DNA of 64,000 nucleotides from Mesorhizobium sp. M7A.F.Ca.US.008.03.1.1 (GCF_003997495.1 NZ_RZRU01000002.1:248001-312000); one strand, 5' to 3'. Positions 25,103 to 33,676 are shown, counted from the stretch's first letter. The notes: generated by a model not told the origin, from the letters alone. Made by a program: numbers and translations.

Positions 25103-25554
25103 AGCTCCCCGATAAATCGAGCAAAATTAAGTCGCCAGTTCGTGCTCGACTGATCGAAGTGAATGATTCCAATCAGATTTACACTGACTTCCTCAGACAA
25201 GCGGCTAATCACCTCAGGTAATCTAACCAACTCGCCCCAGATTTCCACCTCTGGGTATTGCGTAACAATCAAAACGGCGTCGCTACGCCTCAGTCGGTTC
25301 AACTCCAATAGCACTTCAACTCCGCCAGATGGCATGGACTTTGGATTCCCCACGCCCAGCGCACGATCATGACTGGGCAAAGCGATATCCAGGATTATCA
25401 AATCATACGAGGCGGCGCAGACGCTCTCGACAGCCGTTTGAACAGCTCGTGCGCACGCGATATGATCAACTACAATGATTTCGTTGAGTGCAACGCTAAT
25501 GGCTTCTTCCTTGAACGGGTCGTCCTCAACCAGCAGAACGTTCATTGGCTTCAA
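25099..25554 (-). CDS. dtcB: stand-alone response-regulator receiver: DtcB-like
   Basis: A 151-residue single receiver domain without output domain. The acidic pocket is E10-D11-D12, the phospho-acceptor D56 (DLIILDIALP), and T98 lies in VLIVTQYPE. An insertion of about 15 residues follows D56 (HDRALGVGNPKSMPSGG). The position normally held by the invariant Lys seems to be occupied by H132 (IGIIHFD). In Detocs, DtcB is a lone receiver that drains phosphate from the kinase and so sets the threshold for activation. The start overlaps the kinase stop, and the stop overlaps the effector start, 4 bases each, implying fixed stoichiometry. Confidence 0.78.
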   Translation of the reverse strand: MKPMNVLLVEDDPFKEEAISVALNEIIVVDHIACARAVQTAVESVCAASYDLIILDIALPSHDRALGVGNPKSMPSGGVEVLLELNRLRRSDAVLIVTQYPEVEIWGELVRLPEVISRLSEEVSVNLIGIIHFDQSSTNWRLNFARFIGEL

Positions 25555-27740
25555 AGCGTTGTCAGGGTCAGTCTGAATGTGAAGGCGACGCCGTTTGGAG
25601 AGAACGACACCGAAACATCTGAGATATCGGTTTTCGCTGATGTTAGCGCCCTCAACTTGCGAATCCCTGTTGATCCTTCTGTCACAAGCGCGTCGTCCAT
25701 AGGGGCTGTCATCTCGTGCTCAATTCTTTCGCGTGAATAGCTTTCACGCCCGGCTTCAAACTGCGACACCACAGTTACATAGATCGTCGTGACAGGGCCG
25801 TCGACCTTTTCGCTGACGCTCAGTTCAAGGGCCCCACCAATCTGACCATGTCGAGCAGCATTATGCACCAGAATGTACAAACCGTCGTATACGTATTGAT
25901 ATCGGTGGCCAACAATTCGGGTACCCGACTCTTCGGGTTCAGACACCTCAGGAGCAAAACCTGCGACCTGCTCGGCTACCTCCATTCGTACTACCTGAAA
26001 TAGCTCCTGTAACGTAGCAGAGGGCGTCGTTTCCTTTGGAGCAGCAAACCATGCACTAATTTGCTGGAGTGTCTCCGCGACTTTCTCATTCACCCTTCGC
26101 ACAATTGCTCTTGCTTGGTCATCGTCAGCGCCGGGCTCTGGCATTCGCCGGAGATCCTCCTTCTTTAGCAGAAGCTTTTCACCGCGCCATCTCTCTAACT
26201 CTCGCTGAATCTCGGTGAGGTTAGGCTGCAACAGTAACCAACACGACTGAAAAATTATATCAATTGCCTCAGGTATCGAATTATTGCTCAATAACGACTC
26301 GCAGACCTGCCGCACGGAGAATTCAAGCATATTATACTCTGCGCCTCGTACGTGAGGCACAAGTAACCCTCTGGGTTTTTTGTCAGATTTCACCTGGAGT
26401 CGTTCTCGAGGAAACAGTTTCACCTCGTCGCCGAATCGCGCCAACCAAAATCGCAAACCATGCTCATAGTTCACGCGATCAGTGCCGCATTGATTTAGTA
26501 GTTCTTCGACCAAGTCAGATGCGCTTTTTATTAGAGTTCCGTGAAATGTCCCATGCCTTATTCGGCGCCCTATGTATGAATCAACACCATAGGCTTTGTT
26601 GCAACAAAACTCATTGTAAGCCGCATCAATTATGCTAGCTACCTGAAGAGATGGGTCGATAAGGATCTCTATCTGGTCGTCGATCTTGACCTCTTGGGCA
26701 GGAATACTCTGATCTACGGTGGTAAGGTCGGCCTGCCTAAGCGGCCCCGCCAGCTTTTCAAACATCCATTGCTTGAAGCGAACCGAATCGACGTACAATC
26801 TCTGAGAATCTATATCATGTCGAATCAAAACTAACTTATTTTCTAGAGCAAGAGACCTCGCTCTCTCCAGCAATACCTTATCGTCCGTTTGATGGCCATA
26901 CCAATCCAGTATCGACGTGGAGGCCACGTTAACTTCATAGGCTGACTTGTATAACTTATAGCATTGGATAAGGAAGGATTCGTTCCACATTGCCATGTAG
27001 AATTTTGCGACCTGAGGCGCCGTTTTGTAAATAAATTTAAGTAATGACAATATGCTGCCACCAAAATTTGCGATCACTATTCGCTCGGTTGCGCTTCGCA
27101 TATTGAATTCCGTGCTTATTTTTGGCGCCGACTCAAACTTTAGACTCGCTCTGATTAACTCATACAGGTTGTCCTCCGGCTTTGACGGCAGTGCCGCATC
27201 AAGCTCCGCCTCGCTCAATAGCTGTGGAACGTTCTGCGTGACGTTCATAAGGGTCACGAGTTCAAGGCCATTGCAGCTACCCAATGAATATCCATGCTCA
27301 ACGAGATGAACGAGCCGCAGTGTTCGCTGGAACTCGTCGTCAGGAATTATCGCCGCATCAGCCGCCTTCGGTGGCTGAATACCCTGTTGCGCCATTACCG
27401 AGCGAACCAATGAGTCATGGTCAGCGCTTTCAAGAAACGGCCGCTCGACTCCAAAGACGCCGTCAAATCGAGGGCCAGCATATCTTTCGATTGGTCCGTA
27501 GAACGACGCCAGCCGCTCGTCTGAAAGCCATGCACTTGCCATACAGAATGCACCTTGCCCGTCGAGAAGGTCACCAGTTGCCGCAAGGTTCAGAGCGTCA
27601 AATACGCCTGTCGTTCTTGCTGCGAGATAGGCTTCGCTCAACTCCGCTGGAAGATTTATTTTTTGCGCGGCATCATTTGTCAAAACAAGCGTACTACCAA
27701 GAGTACGACTCTCAAGAATAAACATCAGTGTATCGGGCAA
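25551..27740 (-). CDS. dtcA: histidine-kinase-like sensor: DtcA-like
   Basis: A 729-residue soluble protein. The C-terminal 150 residues look like a GHKL ATPase: an N-box-like LYILVHNAARHG (621-632, N627) and a G-box-like EGSTGIRKLRAL (688-699). No textbook H-box is present. H463 in LLVPHVRGAEYNMLEFSVRQ (459-478), at the start of a long helical stretch, is the best phospho-acceptor candidate. The N-terminal 450 residues have no recognised sensor domain and no membrane segment. A conspicuous RRIRHGTFHG motif lies at 392-401. The placement before a lone receiver and a receiver-phosphorylase fusion identifies it as the DtcA-type kinase of Detocs. It overlaps dtcB by 4 bases. Confidence 0.75.
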   Translation of the reverse strand: MPDTLMFILESRTLGSTLVLTNDAAQKINLPAELSEAYLAARTTGVFDALNLAATGDLLDGQGAFCMASAWLSDERLASFYGPIERYAGPRFDGVFGVERPFLESADHDSLVRSVMAQQGIQPPKAADAAIIPDDEFQRTLRLVHLVEHGYSLGSCNGLELVTLMNVTQNVPQLLSEAELDAALPSKPEDNLYELIRASLKFESAPKISTEFNMRSATERIVIANFGGSILSLLKFIYKTAPQVAKFYMAMWNESFLIQCYKLYKSAYEVNVASTSILDWYGHQTDDKVLLERARSLALENKLVLIRHDIDSQRLYVDSVRFKQWMFEKLAGPLRQADLTTVDQSIPAQEVKIDDQIEILIDPSLQVASIIDAAYNEFCCNKAYGVDSYIGRRIRHGTFHGTLIKSASDLVEELLNQCGTDRVNYEHGLRFWLARFGDEVKLFPRERLQVKSDKKPRGLLVPHVRGAEYNMLEFSVRQVCESLLSNNSIPEAIDIIFQSCWLLLQPNLTEIQRELERWRGEKLLLKKEDLRRMPEPGADDDQARAIVRRVNEKVAETLQQISAWFAAPKETTPSATLQELFQVVRMEVAEQVAGFAPEVSEPEESGTRIVGHRYQYVYDGLYILVHNAARHGQIGGALELSVSEKVDGPVTTIYVTVVSQFEAGRESYSRERIEHEMTAPMDDALVTEGSTGIRKLRALTSAKTDISDVSVSFSPNGVAFTFRLTLTTL

Positions 27741-27773
27741 AGAATAGGAGGAAAGTGCCCTTAGATGCTGAAC

Positions 27774-28457
27774 TCAGCTCTCGTCGCCTCCTCCCAACGG
27801 AGATAAATGGTAGTGGAGCAGTCGTCTTGAAATTAATGACAGCCTCTTGTCGTTCGCTAGTCGAAGAAACATTCTTCGAGAATCAATATAGTCCCGGTCC
27901 AAGGCGTAGGACTCACCCACGGCTCTGTGAACGGCATCGCGATTATCTCTTACAGAGTCGATGTAAGGGCGTATTGCAGAAATAACTGAATTGTCATTTT
28001 CAAACCGTCTCGAAAGGCAAAGGTATTTTCTATTAACGTGAAATGAGTAGCCGATTTCGTTAGTAAAAATCGCTGTTACCTCTTGGAGTGATTTGGTATC
28101 TCGTTCTTGCACAGATCGATTCAAATCAGCCACAGCGGTCAGATATGTCTGAAGTTGTCGGGAGTGTCGGGTGATGCGCCGCACCAGTAGCGAAGTAAGC
28201 GCGGACTGACTCAGATGGTCTAGCGGAGTCAGGTGCCCTATACGAGGAGGTCTTGTCGGAAACGGCAGCGAGACAATAACTCGGCCGTCAGCTTGGGATT
28301 CCGTGATAACGGCGAGCGCGATTTCTAAATCGCCTCCAGTACAAATCGAGTATAAGCGATCTATAACGTCTGCTGAGACAGCTTCGTCGCGAGAGGCTAT
28401 GATGCCGCGCACGAGGTTTCGTGCCTCGGTGGAACTCATTTCCATCAGTTTTTGCAT
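27774..28457 (-). CDS. unrecognised 227-residue protein, first gene of the Detocs-like operon
   Basis: No family recognised. The protein is soluble, helical and basic in its C-terminal half (RRFEN..., SRRMFLRLANDKRLSLISRRLLHYH). A proline-rich turn lies near residues 62-75 (LPFPTRPPRIGHLTPLDH). Starts at codons 1, 5 and 7 are possible; none has a strong Shine-Dalgarno sequence. It ends 33 bases before the kinase start on the same strand and shares the island's AT-rich composition, so it is probably co-transcribed. As I recall the original description, Detocs needs three genes, so this is an accessory candidate such as a trigger sensor or modulator. Confidence 0.7.
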   Translation of the reverse strand: MQKLMEMSSTEARNLVRGIIASRDEAVSADVIDRLYSICTGGDLEIALAVITESQADGRVIVSLPFPTRPPRIGHLTPLDHLSQSALTSLLVRRITRHSRQLQTYLTAVADLNRSVQERDTKSLQEVTAIFTNEIGYSFHVNRKYLCLSRRFENDNSVISAIRPYIDSVRDNRDAVHRAVGESYALDRDYIDSRRMFLRLANDKRLSLISRRLLHYHLSPLGGGDES

Positions 28458-28663
28458 TACTTACAACGCTCGCCCGAGTCATGCCCGAGTCGCTTTTCGC
28501 ACGAAGGATCTTTGCAGGCAAACTTGTCGTTCGGGTGTGCTCCTCGAAGCCTACACCGAAACATACTCAATTGCAGCGTGGCCCCACGATGATGTGGGCC
28601 TTCTCGGCGAGAAGTATCCGCGCGCGTTTGACCGACCGGCGAAGGTGACCGGCGCCGATTCGC

Positions 28664-29104
28664 CTACGCCCCCAGCGTCGGCTCCGTATTCACTTCCAGC
28701 GCCTCTTCCGCCTCGTCGTCCTCGCCAAGGCTGTCGCCATGCACGGCCAGCGGGCGGCCGATCCAGATCGGGTCGACCAGATGGTCGCGTTTGGGGTTGG
28801 TGGTGTTGGGGTGGATGAGGATACTCAGGCCGCGGTGGTTCAGCATCAGCCACGGCACCAGCGAAGCAAAGATCCCGGTGGCGAAGGAGACCTGGTACAT
28901 GGCCTGTCCGTGCGGACCGACCTGTCTGTCGTGCCAAGCGCCCAGGCGCACGCGGAAACGTTCGCCGATGCGCAGGCGCAGCCATTCGGCATGCCGCCGC
29001 TCGGCCTGCCCGTCATAGTAGACATGGGCGTGATAGCTGGCGATCTCGGCGAGTTGTCTGGGATTGGACGGATCGGGCGATCTCGCGGCGGCGTCTTCGT
29101 TCAA
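28664..29104 (-). CDS. DOPA 4,5-dioxygenase family protein
   Basis: A 146-residue protein if translation starts at the TTG at 29104, which has GAAGGGGAG seven bases upstream. No ATG is available in front of the conserved domain. The family signature YHAHVYYDG opens the domain (about residue 23), and [12 protein letters not shown] lies near 104-115; the histidines are the likely metal ligands. The family is the small vicinal-oxygen-chelate-like DODA dioxygenases. The reading frame is open upstream into the remains of a sugar permease, which gives an artificial fusion of 291 residues. Confidence 0.75.
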   Translation of the reverse strand: MNEDAAARSPDPSNPRQLAEIASYHAHVYYDGQAERRHAEWLRLRIGERFRVRLGAWHDRQVGPHGQAMYQVSFATGIFASLVPWLMLNHRGLSILIHPNTTNPKRDHLVDPIWIGRPLAVHGDSLGEDDEAEEALEVNTEPTLGA

Positions 29105-29236
29105 TTCGATGCTCCCCTTCGATGACAAGCGGCGGCGAGCCGCTGGGCGCGCAGGGCAGGGTCGGCCTTTGACCGCTGCGCTCAATTTTACCAACCTCTC
29201 GATCGGGTCGCCAGCCGCCCGGCGCGATCCGCTACT

Positions 29237-29560
29237 CTCCTCCACAATCCGCAAATAAGCCGACGTCACGAACAGCACGATCAGCCCGAACAAGATCCGC
29301 CTTGCCCCCTCCGGCATCTGCAGGATGGTCAAGAGCGTCGTCAGCACGATCAGGATCAGCGCGCCGATGATGGTGCCGGTGTAACCGCCGCGGCCGCCGA
29401 AGATCGAGGTGCCGCCGACCACAGCGGGCAACCGAGGGCAGCACCAGCGGTTCGGCGAGCGACAGCGATGGCGTCTGATCAGGCGATATGGAGCAGGCCG
29501 GTGATGCCGGCGAGCATGCTGGAGATCACTAAGGCCCAACGGTGGCTCTCCATCACTCGC
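29237..29560 (-). pseudogene. decayed C-terminal part of a sugar ABC-transporter permease (RbsC-like)
   Basis: Minus-strand translation gives [20 protein letters not shown] followed by two hydrophobic stretches and [20 protein letters not shown], the typical C-terminal end of ribose/xylose-type permeases. The immediately preceding permease segments ([14 protein letters not shown], and [16 protein letters not shown] in another frame) are present but split by frameshifts and a stop. The N-terminal two thirds are absent. No ATPase or binding-protein gene is near. It is a relic. Confidence 0.62.
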
Positions 29561-29606
29561 GCCGCTTCGCTGCCCCGGCGCCTTCTGCTTGGAAGGCGCC
29601 GCAGGG

Positions 29607-29963
29607 CTATGGATACTTCGTTGGCGGCACCCCAGGGTTCAAATCGCCCTGCAGTTCCTTCGGCAGCGGCAGGCTTGAGCATTGCAGGTGCACTTCCCGG
29701 GCGAACAGCTTTCGTTGCTTCTGCTCATGCTCCTTGATGGCTGCGACGAGCCCCATCGAGTATGGACCAAGCAGGACGCCGAAACCCCACCCCGGATGCT
29801 CTTTCTCGCGAGCCTCGTAATCCGAAGCCGCCATGCGGGCCTGCTGGCATGCCGGCGAAGCCCATTTCTGGTCGGTCTGCGAAAGCGACGCCTCATAGTC
29901 GACCGGGGAGGTCGCGCATCCGGCCACTGCCGCAGTCAATGCGAGGCAGATTGCGATTCTCAT
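29607..29963 (-). CDS. putative small lipoprotein
   Basis: A 118-residue protein with an N-terminal signal ending in the lipobox VAGC (C16), so it is probably an acylated envelope lipoprotein. The mature part has a pair of further cysteines (in SPACQQAR and LQCSS) and a hydrophobic segment, [19 protein letters not shown], near 58-76. No family recognised. Confidence 0.7.
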   Translation of the reverse strand: MRIAICLALTAAVAGCATSPVDYEASLSQTDQKWASPACQQARMAASDYEAREKEHPGWGFGVLLGPYSMGLVAAIKEHEQKQRKLFAREVHLQCSSLPLPKELQGDLNPGVPPTKYP

Positions 29964-30218
29964 CCGAAGCCTCTCCTAAGCCTTGTAAAGGGCCTGCATA
30001 GACCTCTTCATCCCACAAGGCGATAGCCGCGGTCGGGCGCCTTCCCCCCTCCGCAACCCGCCGCCCTCTCCCCGGCTTTCCCGCAGCCGGATTCGAACCC
30101 ATACTGGAACCAAATCGCGGGACCTGGAACCAAATCACGGGCGAGACTGTTCAGTTGTAACTTTGACCCCACGCTGACATCCCGGCCGGCAAAGCGGCGA
30201 CATTGAGGAGTTCTCACC

Positions 30219-30659
30219 ATGAAGATTTCATCCGGATTTCGTTCCATCGCGGTTGCCGCCATCGCCACCGCGAGCATCGGCTTTGCCAGCGCCGCGCATG
30301 CCGACAGCGGCACGATCCGCTTCTCCGTCTACAAGGCGGCCTTCTTCGTCGGTGGTTCCGGAGGCAAGGGCACCTTCACATTCCATGGCAAGAGCTACCC
30401 GATCTCGATCGGCGCCGTGTCCGGAGGCCTGGCCTTCGGCGTGTCCAAGACATATTTCCGCGGCACCGTGCGTCACATCAGACGCGCCCGCGACGTGACC
30501 GGGGTCTACGGAGCGGCCGGCGGCGGCGGCACGATCGGCAAGGGCGCCCAGGTGATCCTCATGACCAACGACAAGGGTGCCCAACTCGAACTCTCGGGCA
30601 AGCAGGTCGGTCTGCAGGTCAACGCCGACCTCAGTGGCATGGCCATCTCGTTCGAGTAA
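30219..30659 (+). CDS. secreted hypothetical protein of a rhizobial family
   Basis: A 146-residue protein with a signal peptide (cleavage after about residue 28, SAAHA-DS). The mature part is Gly-rich and beta-strand-like: FFVGGSGGKGTFTF, a YRGTV-like region, and GAAGGGGTIGKGAQ. It resembles the periplasmic EipA/DUF1134 style, but I cannot assign the family with certainty. AGGAG-like purines precede the start. Two GGAACCAAATC direct repeats lie about 90-110 bases upstream. Confidence 0.78.
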   Translation: MKISSGFRSIAVAAIATASIGFASAAHADSGTIRFSVYKAAFFVGGSGGKGTFTFHGKSYPISIGAVSGGLAFGVSKTYFRGTVRHIRRARDVTGVYGAAGGGGTIGKGAQVILMTNDKGAQLELSGKQVGLQVNADLSGMAISFE

Positions 30660-30690
30660 GGCGGTCATTCCCACACGGACGATATCCAAG

Positions 30691-30721
30691 GGGCGGTGCC
30701 GGCTTCGACCCGGCACCGCCC
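30691..30721. terminator. strong hairpin between convergent genes
   Basis: A 12-bp stem, GGGCGGTGCCGG at 30691-30702, pairs with CCGGCACCGCCC ending at 30721 around a 7-base loop, followed by TCTT. It lies between the stop of the secreted protein and the stop of the ABC-F gene and probably acts as a bidirectional terminator. Confidence 0.65.
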
Positions 30722-30731
30722 TCTTGTCAGT

Positions 30732-32354
30732 TCAGCTCCTAAGCCCCGGCGCTTCCTGCCCGGTGCGCTCGACATATTCCGTATAGCCGCCGCCATAGGT
30801 GTGGATGCCTTCGGGCGTCAGCTCCAGCACGCGGTTGGAAAGCGCCGCCAGAAAATGCCGGTCGTGCGACACGAACAGCATGGTGCCCTCGTACTGCGAC
30901 AGTGCCGTGATCAGCATCTCCTTGGTGGCGATGTCGAGATGGTTGGTCGGCTCGTCCAGCACCAAAAGGTTGGGCGGGTCGAACAGCATCAGCGCCATCA
31001 CCAGCCGCGCCTTCTCGCCGCCTGACAGCACACGGCATTTCTTCTCGATCTCGTCGCCGGAAAAGCCGAAGCAGCCGGCGAGTGCCCGCAGCGGCGCCTG
31101 GCCGGCCTGCGGGAACGCATCTTCCAGCGTCTGGAACACGGTGCGCTCGCCTTCCAGCACTTCCATAGCGTGCTGGGCGAAGTAGCCCATTTTCACACTT
31201 GGCCCACGCGCGACCGTGCCGGTGTCGGGCTCGGAAGCGCCGGCGACCAGCTTCAAGAGCGTCGACTTGCCGGCGCCGTTGACGCCCATGATGCACCAGC
31301 GCTCGCGGCGGCGGACCTGGAAGTCGAGCCCCTCATAGATGGTGCGGCTGCCATAGCCCTTGTGGACGTTCTTCAGCGTCACGACATCCTCGCCGCAGCG
31401 CGGCGCCGGCAGGAAATCGAAGGACACGGTCTGGCGGCGCTTCGGCGGCTCGACGCGGTCGATCTTGTCCAGCTTCTTCACCCGGCTCTGCACCTGTGCG
31501 GCATGCGAGGCGCGCGCCTTGAAGCGCTCGATGAAGGCGATCTCCTTGGCCAGCATCGCCTGCTGGCGCTCGAACTGTGCCTGCTGCTGCTTGTCGGCGA
31601 TCGCCCGCTGCTGCTGGTAGAATTCGTAGTTTCCGGAATAAGCGGTCAGCGAACCGGCGTCGATCTCGACCACCTTGTTGACGATGCGGTTCATGAACTC
31701 GCGGTCGTGCGAGGTCATCAACAGCGCGCCATCATAATTCTTCAGGAAGGACTCCAGCCAGATCAGGCTTTCCAGGTCGAGATGGTTGCTTGGCTCATCG
31801 AGCAACATGGCGTCGGGCCGCATCAGCAGGATGCGGGCCAGCGCCACGCGCATCTTCCAGCCGCCGGACAGCTTTCCGACATCGCCGTCCATCATCTCCT
31901 GCGAAAAGCCGAGACCGTCCAGCACTTCGCGGGCGCGGCCATCCAGCGCATAGCCGTCGAGTTCCTCGAAGCGGTGCTGAGCCTCGCCATATTTTTCGAT
32001 GATCTCGTCCATCTGGTCGGCCTGGTCGGGATCGGCCATGGCCGCCTCGAGCGCTGCCATCTCGGCCGCGACTTCGGACACCGGCCCGGCGCCGTTCATC
32101 ACTTCGGCCACGGCGCTGTGGCCTTCCATGTCGCCGACATCCTGGCTGAAATAGCCGATGGTGACGCCGCGATCGACCTGCACCTGGCCTTCATCAGGCT
32201 GCTCCTGGCCGGTGATCATGCGAAACAGCGTCGTCTTGCCGGCGCCGTTCGGCCCGACGAGGCCGACCTTCTCGCCCTTCTGCAGGGACGCCGACGCTTC
32301 GATGAAGACAAGCTGACGGCCGTTCTGCTTGCTGATGCTTTCAAGTCTGATCAT
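30732..32354 (-). CDS. ABC-F family ATP-binding protein (Uup/YbiT-like)
   Basis: A 540-residue protein with two ABC ATPase domains and no membrane part. Domain one has Walker A GPNGAGKTT (34-42) and signature LSGGWKMR; domain two has GVNGAGKST and LSGGEKARL. A Gln/Lys-rich linker with a coiled coil (YQQQRAIADKQQQAQFERQQ) separates them, as in ribosome-associated ABC-F factors (EttA, Uup, YbiT). The usual role is resolving translation or replication problems on the ribosome. The frame is open upstream to 32564, but ATG 32354 gives the canonical start MIRLESISK. Confidence 0.92.
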   Translation of the reverse strand: MIRLESISKQNGRQLVFIEASASLQKGEKVGLVGPNGAGKTTLFRMITGQEQPDEGQVQVDRGVTIGYFSQDVGDMEGHSAVAEVMNGAGPVSEVAAEMAALEAAMADPDQADQMDEIIEKYGEAQHRFEELDGYALDGRAREVLDGLGFSQEMMDGDVGKLSGGWKMRVALARILLMRPDAMLLDEPSNHLDLESLIWLESFLKNYDGALLMTSHDREFMNRIVNKVVEIDAGSLTAYSGNYEFYQQQRAIADKQQQAQFERQQAMLAKEIAFIERFKARASHAAQVQSRVKKLDKIDRVEPPKRRQTVSFDFLPAPRCGEDVVTLKNVHKGYGSRTIYEGLDFQVRRRERWCIMGVNGAGKSTLLKLVAGASEPDTGTVARGPSVKMGYFAQHAMEVLEGERTVFQTLEDAFPQAGQAPLRALAGCFGFSGDEIEKKCRVLSGGEKARLVMALMLFDPPNLLVLDEPTNHLDIATKEMLITALSQYEGTMLFVSHDRHFLAALSNRVLELTPEGIHTYGGGYTEYVERTGQEAPGLRS

Positions 32355-32447
32355 GCGTTGTCCGGGGAATTGGAATTGGGAGGATTTTCCCCGGGCCATA
32401 CGCGATGACTGGCGTAAGAGAAAGAGGCGCAAGCGCCGCAGCGCTTC

Positions 32448-32470
32448 ACCCTCCCCCTTGTGGGGAGGGT
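32448..32470. repeat. short palindromic repeat
   Basis: CACCCTCCCCCTTGTGGGGAGGGT forms a near-perfect hairpin and matches the inner palindromes of the element at 14867-15028. It sits immediately beside the 65-bp dispersed repeat, between the ABC-F gene and the small secreted-protein gene. Confidence 0.55.
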
Positions 32471-32480
32471 CGGCGCACCT

Positions 32481-32545
32481 CAGACACACTCCAGAAACAA
32501 GATTCAACATCCGGGAAAAACTCGCGAAAACATCGCCTGTCATAA
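32481..32545. repeat. dispersed 65-bp intergenic repeat, copy 2
   Basis: Gap-free match over 65 bases to 3280-3344 with 11 mismatches by my count. Like copy 1 it lies between divergently transcribed genes and ends about 60 bases before a start codon. Confidence 0.6.
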
Positions 32546-32602
32546 CCACCCTCGCGGCGGTCAAGCGGCCTGCGGCACAACGCGAAGAAATGGTCCCGAA
32601 AC

Positions 32603-32914
32603 ATGCAACGACGTTCGACCGGATGGATGGGTGCCCTGACAGGCATTTCGCTCGCCATGGTGGCGGTCGCGCAATCGGGTGCGGATGCGACGGTCACCCG
32701 GAGCGAATATTGCAGCCGGCTCGGCCTTCAACTCGACGGAGCCATCCAAACGAAGGCCACCCCAGGCGCCAGCGCAAGCCAGATCGCCGAGGCAACCGCG
32801 CTCCAGGACAAGGCGAACCGGTTTTGTGCCGAGCGCAAACAGGCCCAAGGCATCAGGACCTACGCCAACGCCCTGAAACTCCTTGGCGTGACACCGGTCG
32901 ACCTGAACCAGTGA
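32603..32914 (+). CDS. small secreted hypothetical protein
   Basis: A 103-residue protein. A basic N-terminus and hydrophobic core (residues 9-23) form a probable signal peptide ending near GADA. The mature part is helical with two cysteines, C37 and C75, that could form one disulfide. No family recognised. The start ATG has only weak purines upstream. Confidence 0.62.
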   Translation: MQRRSTGWMGALTGISLAMVAVAQSGADATVTRSEYCSRLGLQLDGAIQTKATPGASASQIAEATALQDKANRFCAERKQAQGIRTYANALKLLGVTPVDLNQ

Positions 32915-33076
32915 CATCCGCCGTCTATGCCTATGGCCATAGCGCCGAGGATTGCAGCATCTATTTCTCAGAACACCCGGCTTCGTCATACGGACCCACC
33001 GCGTGCACGACGCCATCCGTCAGGGTTACCCGGTCCATCCTCACAGCATTCATCCGCACTCGGACGCCTGAGGGGC

Positions 33077-33676
33077 TCACTTCCTGCCTTGCGGATGGAT
33101 CGTCTCGCCGCGCTTCAGCATTGCCACAAACGCCTCGATCTTCTTCTTGCGCCCGGCCTCGGTCTTCATGTTGTGGGTGCGGAAGGCGAGCGCGAAGCGG
33201 TTTTGCGCGCTGAGTTTTTCAAACATGGCCTTCGCAGCGGGTTCGGCGTCTATGGCTGCTTGCAAATCATCGGGAATTTTCATCTGCTTGCCGCTGCCAT
33301 AGGCGCGCGCCCAGCGCCCGTCGGCCTTGGCCGCCTCGACCTGTTTGAGCCCATGCTCGGTCATACGGCCCTCCTCGACCAGCCGCGCCACATTGTCGAT
33401 GTTGATCAGGCTCCAGATACTCTTCCTGCCGCGCGGCGTGTAGCGCTGCAGGAAGCTCTTGTCGTCCAACCCCTTGCGCACCGCATCGATCCAGCCAAAG
33501 CACAGCACCACGTCGATGGCTTGCTTGGGGGTGATCGACTTCAGTCCCGACCCTGCCTTGTGAACCTTGATCCACACTTCGGTTTCCGTGGCGTGGTGCT
33601 TGCCGAGCCACGCGTGGAAACTGCCCGGATCCGGGAATTCATGAACCTTGTCGGGATCAACCTTGATCGGCGCCAC
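33077..33676 (-). CDS. YdeI/OmpD-associated family protein
   Basis: A 199-residue protein of the YdeI/OmdA group. The N-terminal domain has the WIKVHKAGSG and VVLCFGWIDAVRKGLDD segments. The C-terminal region (AFRTHNMKTEAGRKKKIEAFVAMLKRGE) is the bacteriocin-protection/OmdA part. Relatives in enterobacteria are linked to antimicrobial-peptide resistance; many others are uncharacterised. It is a single gene with no operon partner. Confidence 0.86.
   Translation of the reverse strand: MAPIKVDPDKVHEFPDPGSFHAWLGKHHATETEVWIKVHKAGSGLKSITPKQAIDVVLCFGWIDAVRKGLDDKSFLQRYTPRGRKSIWSLINIDNVARLVEEGRMTEHGLKQVEAAKADGRWARAYGSGKQMKIPDDLQAAIDAEPAAKAMFEKLSAQNRFALAFRTHNMKTEAGRKKKIEAFVAMLKRGETIHPQGRK

Noticed and set aside
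28664-29539. a single 291-residue permease-dioxygenase fusion protein
   Set aside because: The permease part is frameshifted and lacks most of the protein, and a ribosome site with a TTG start fits just before the dioxygenase domain.
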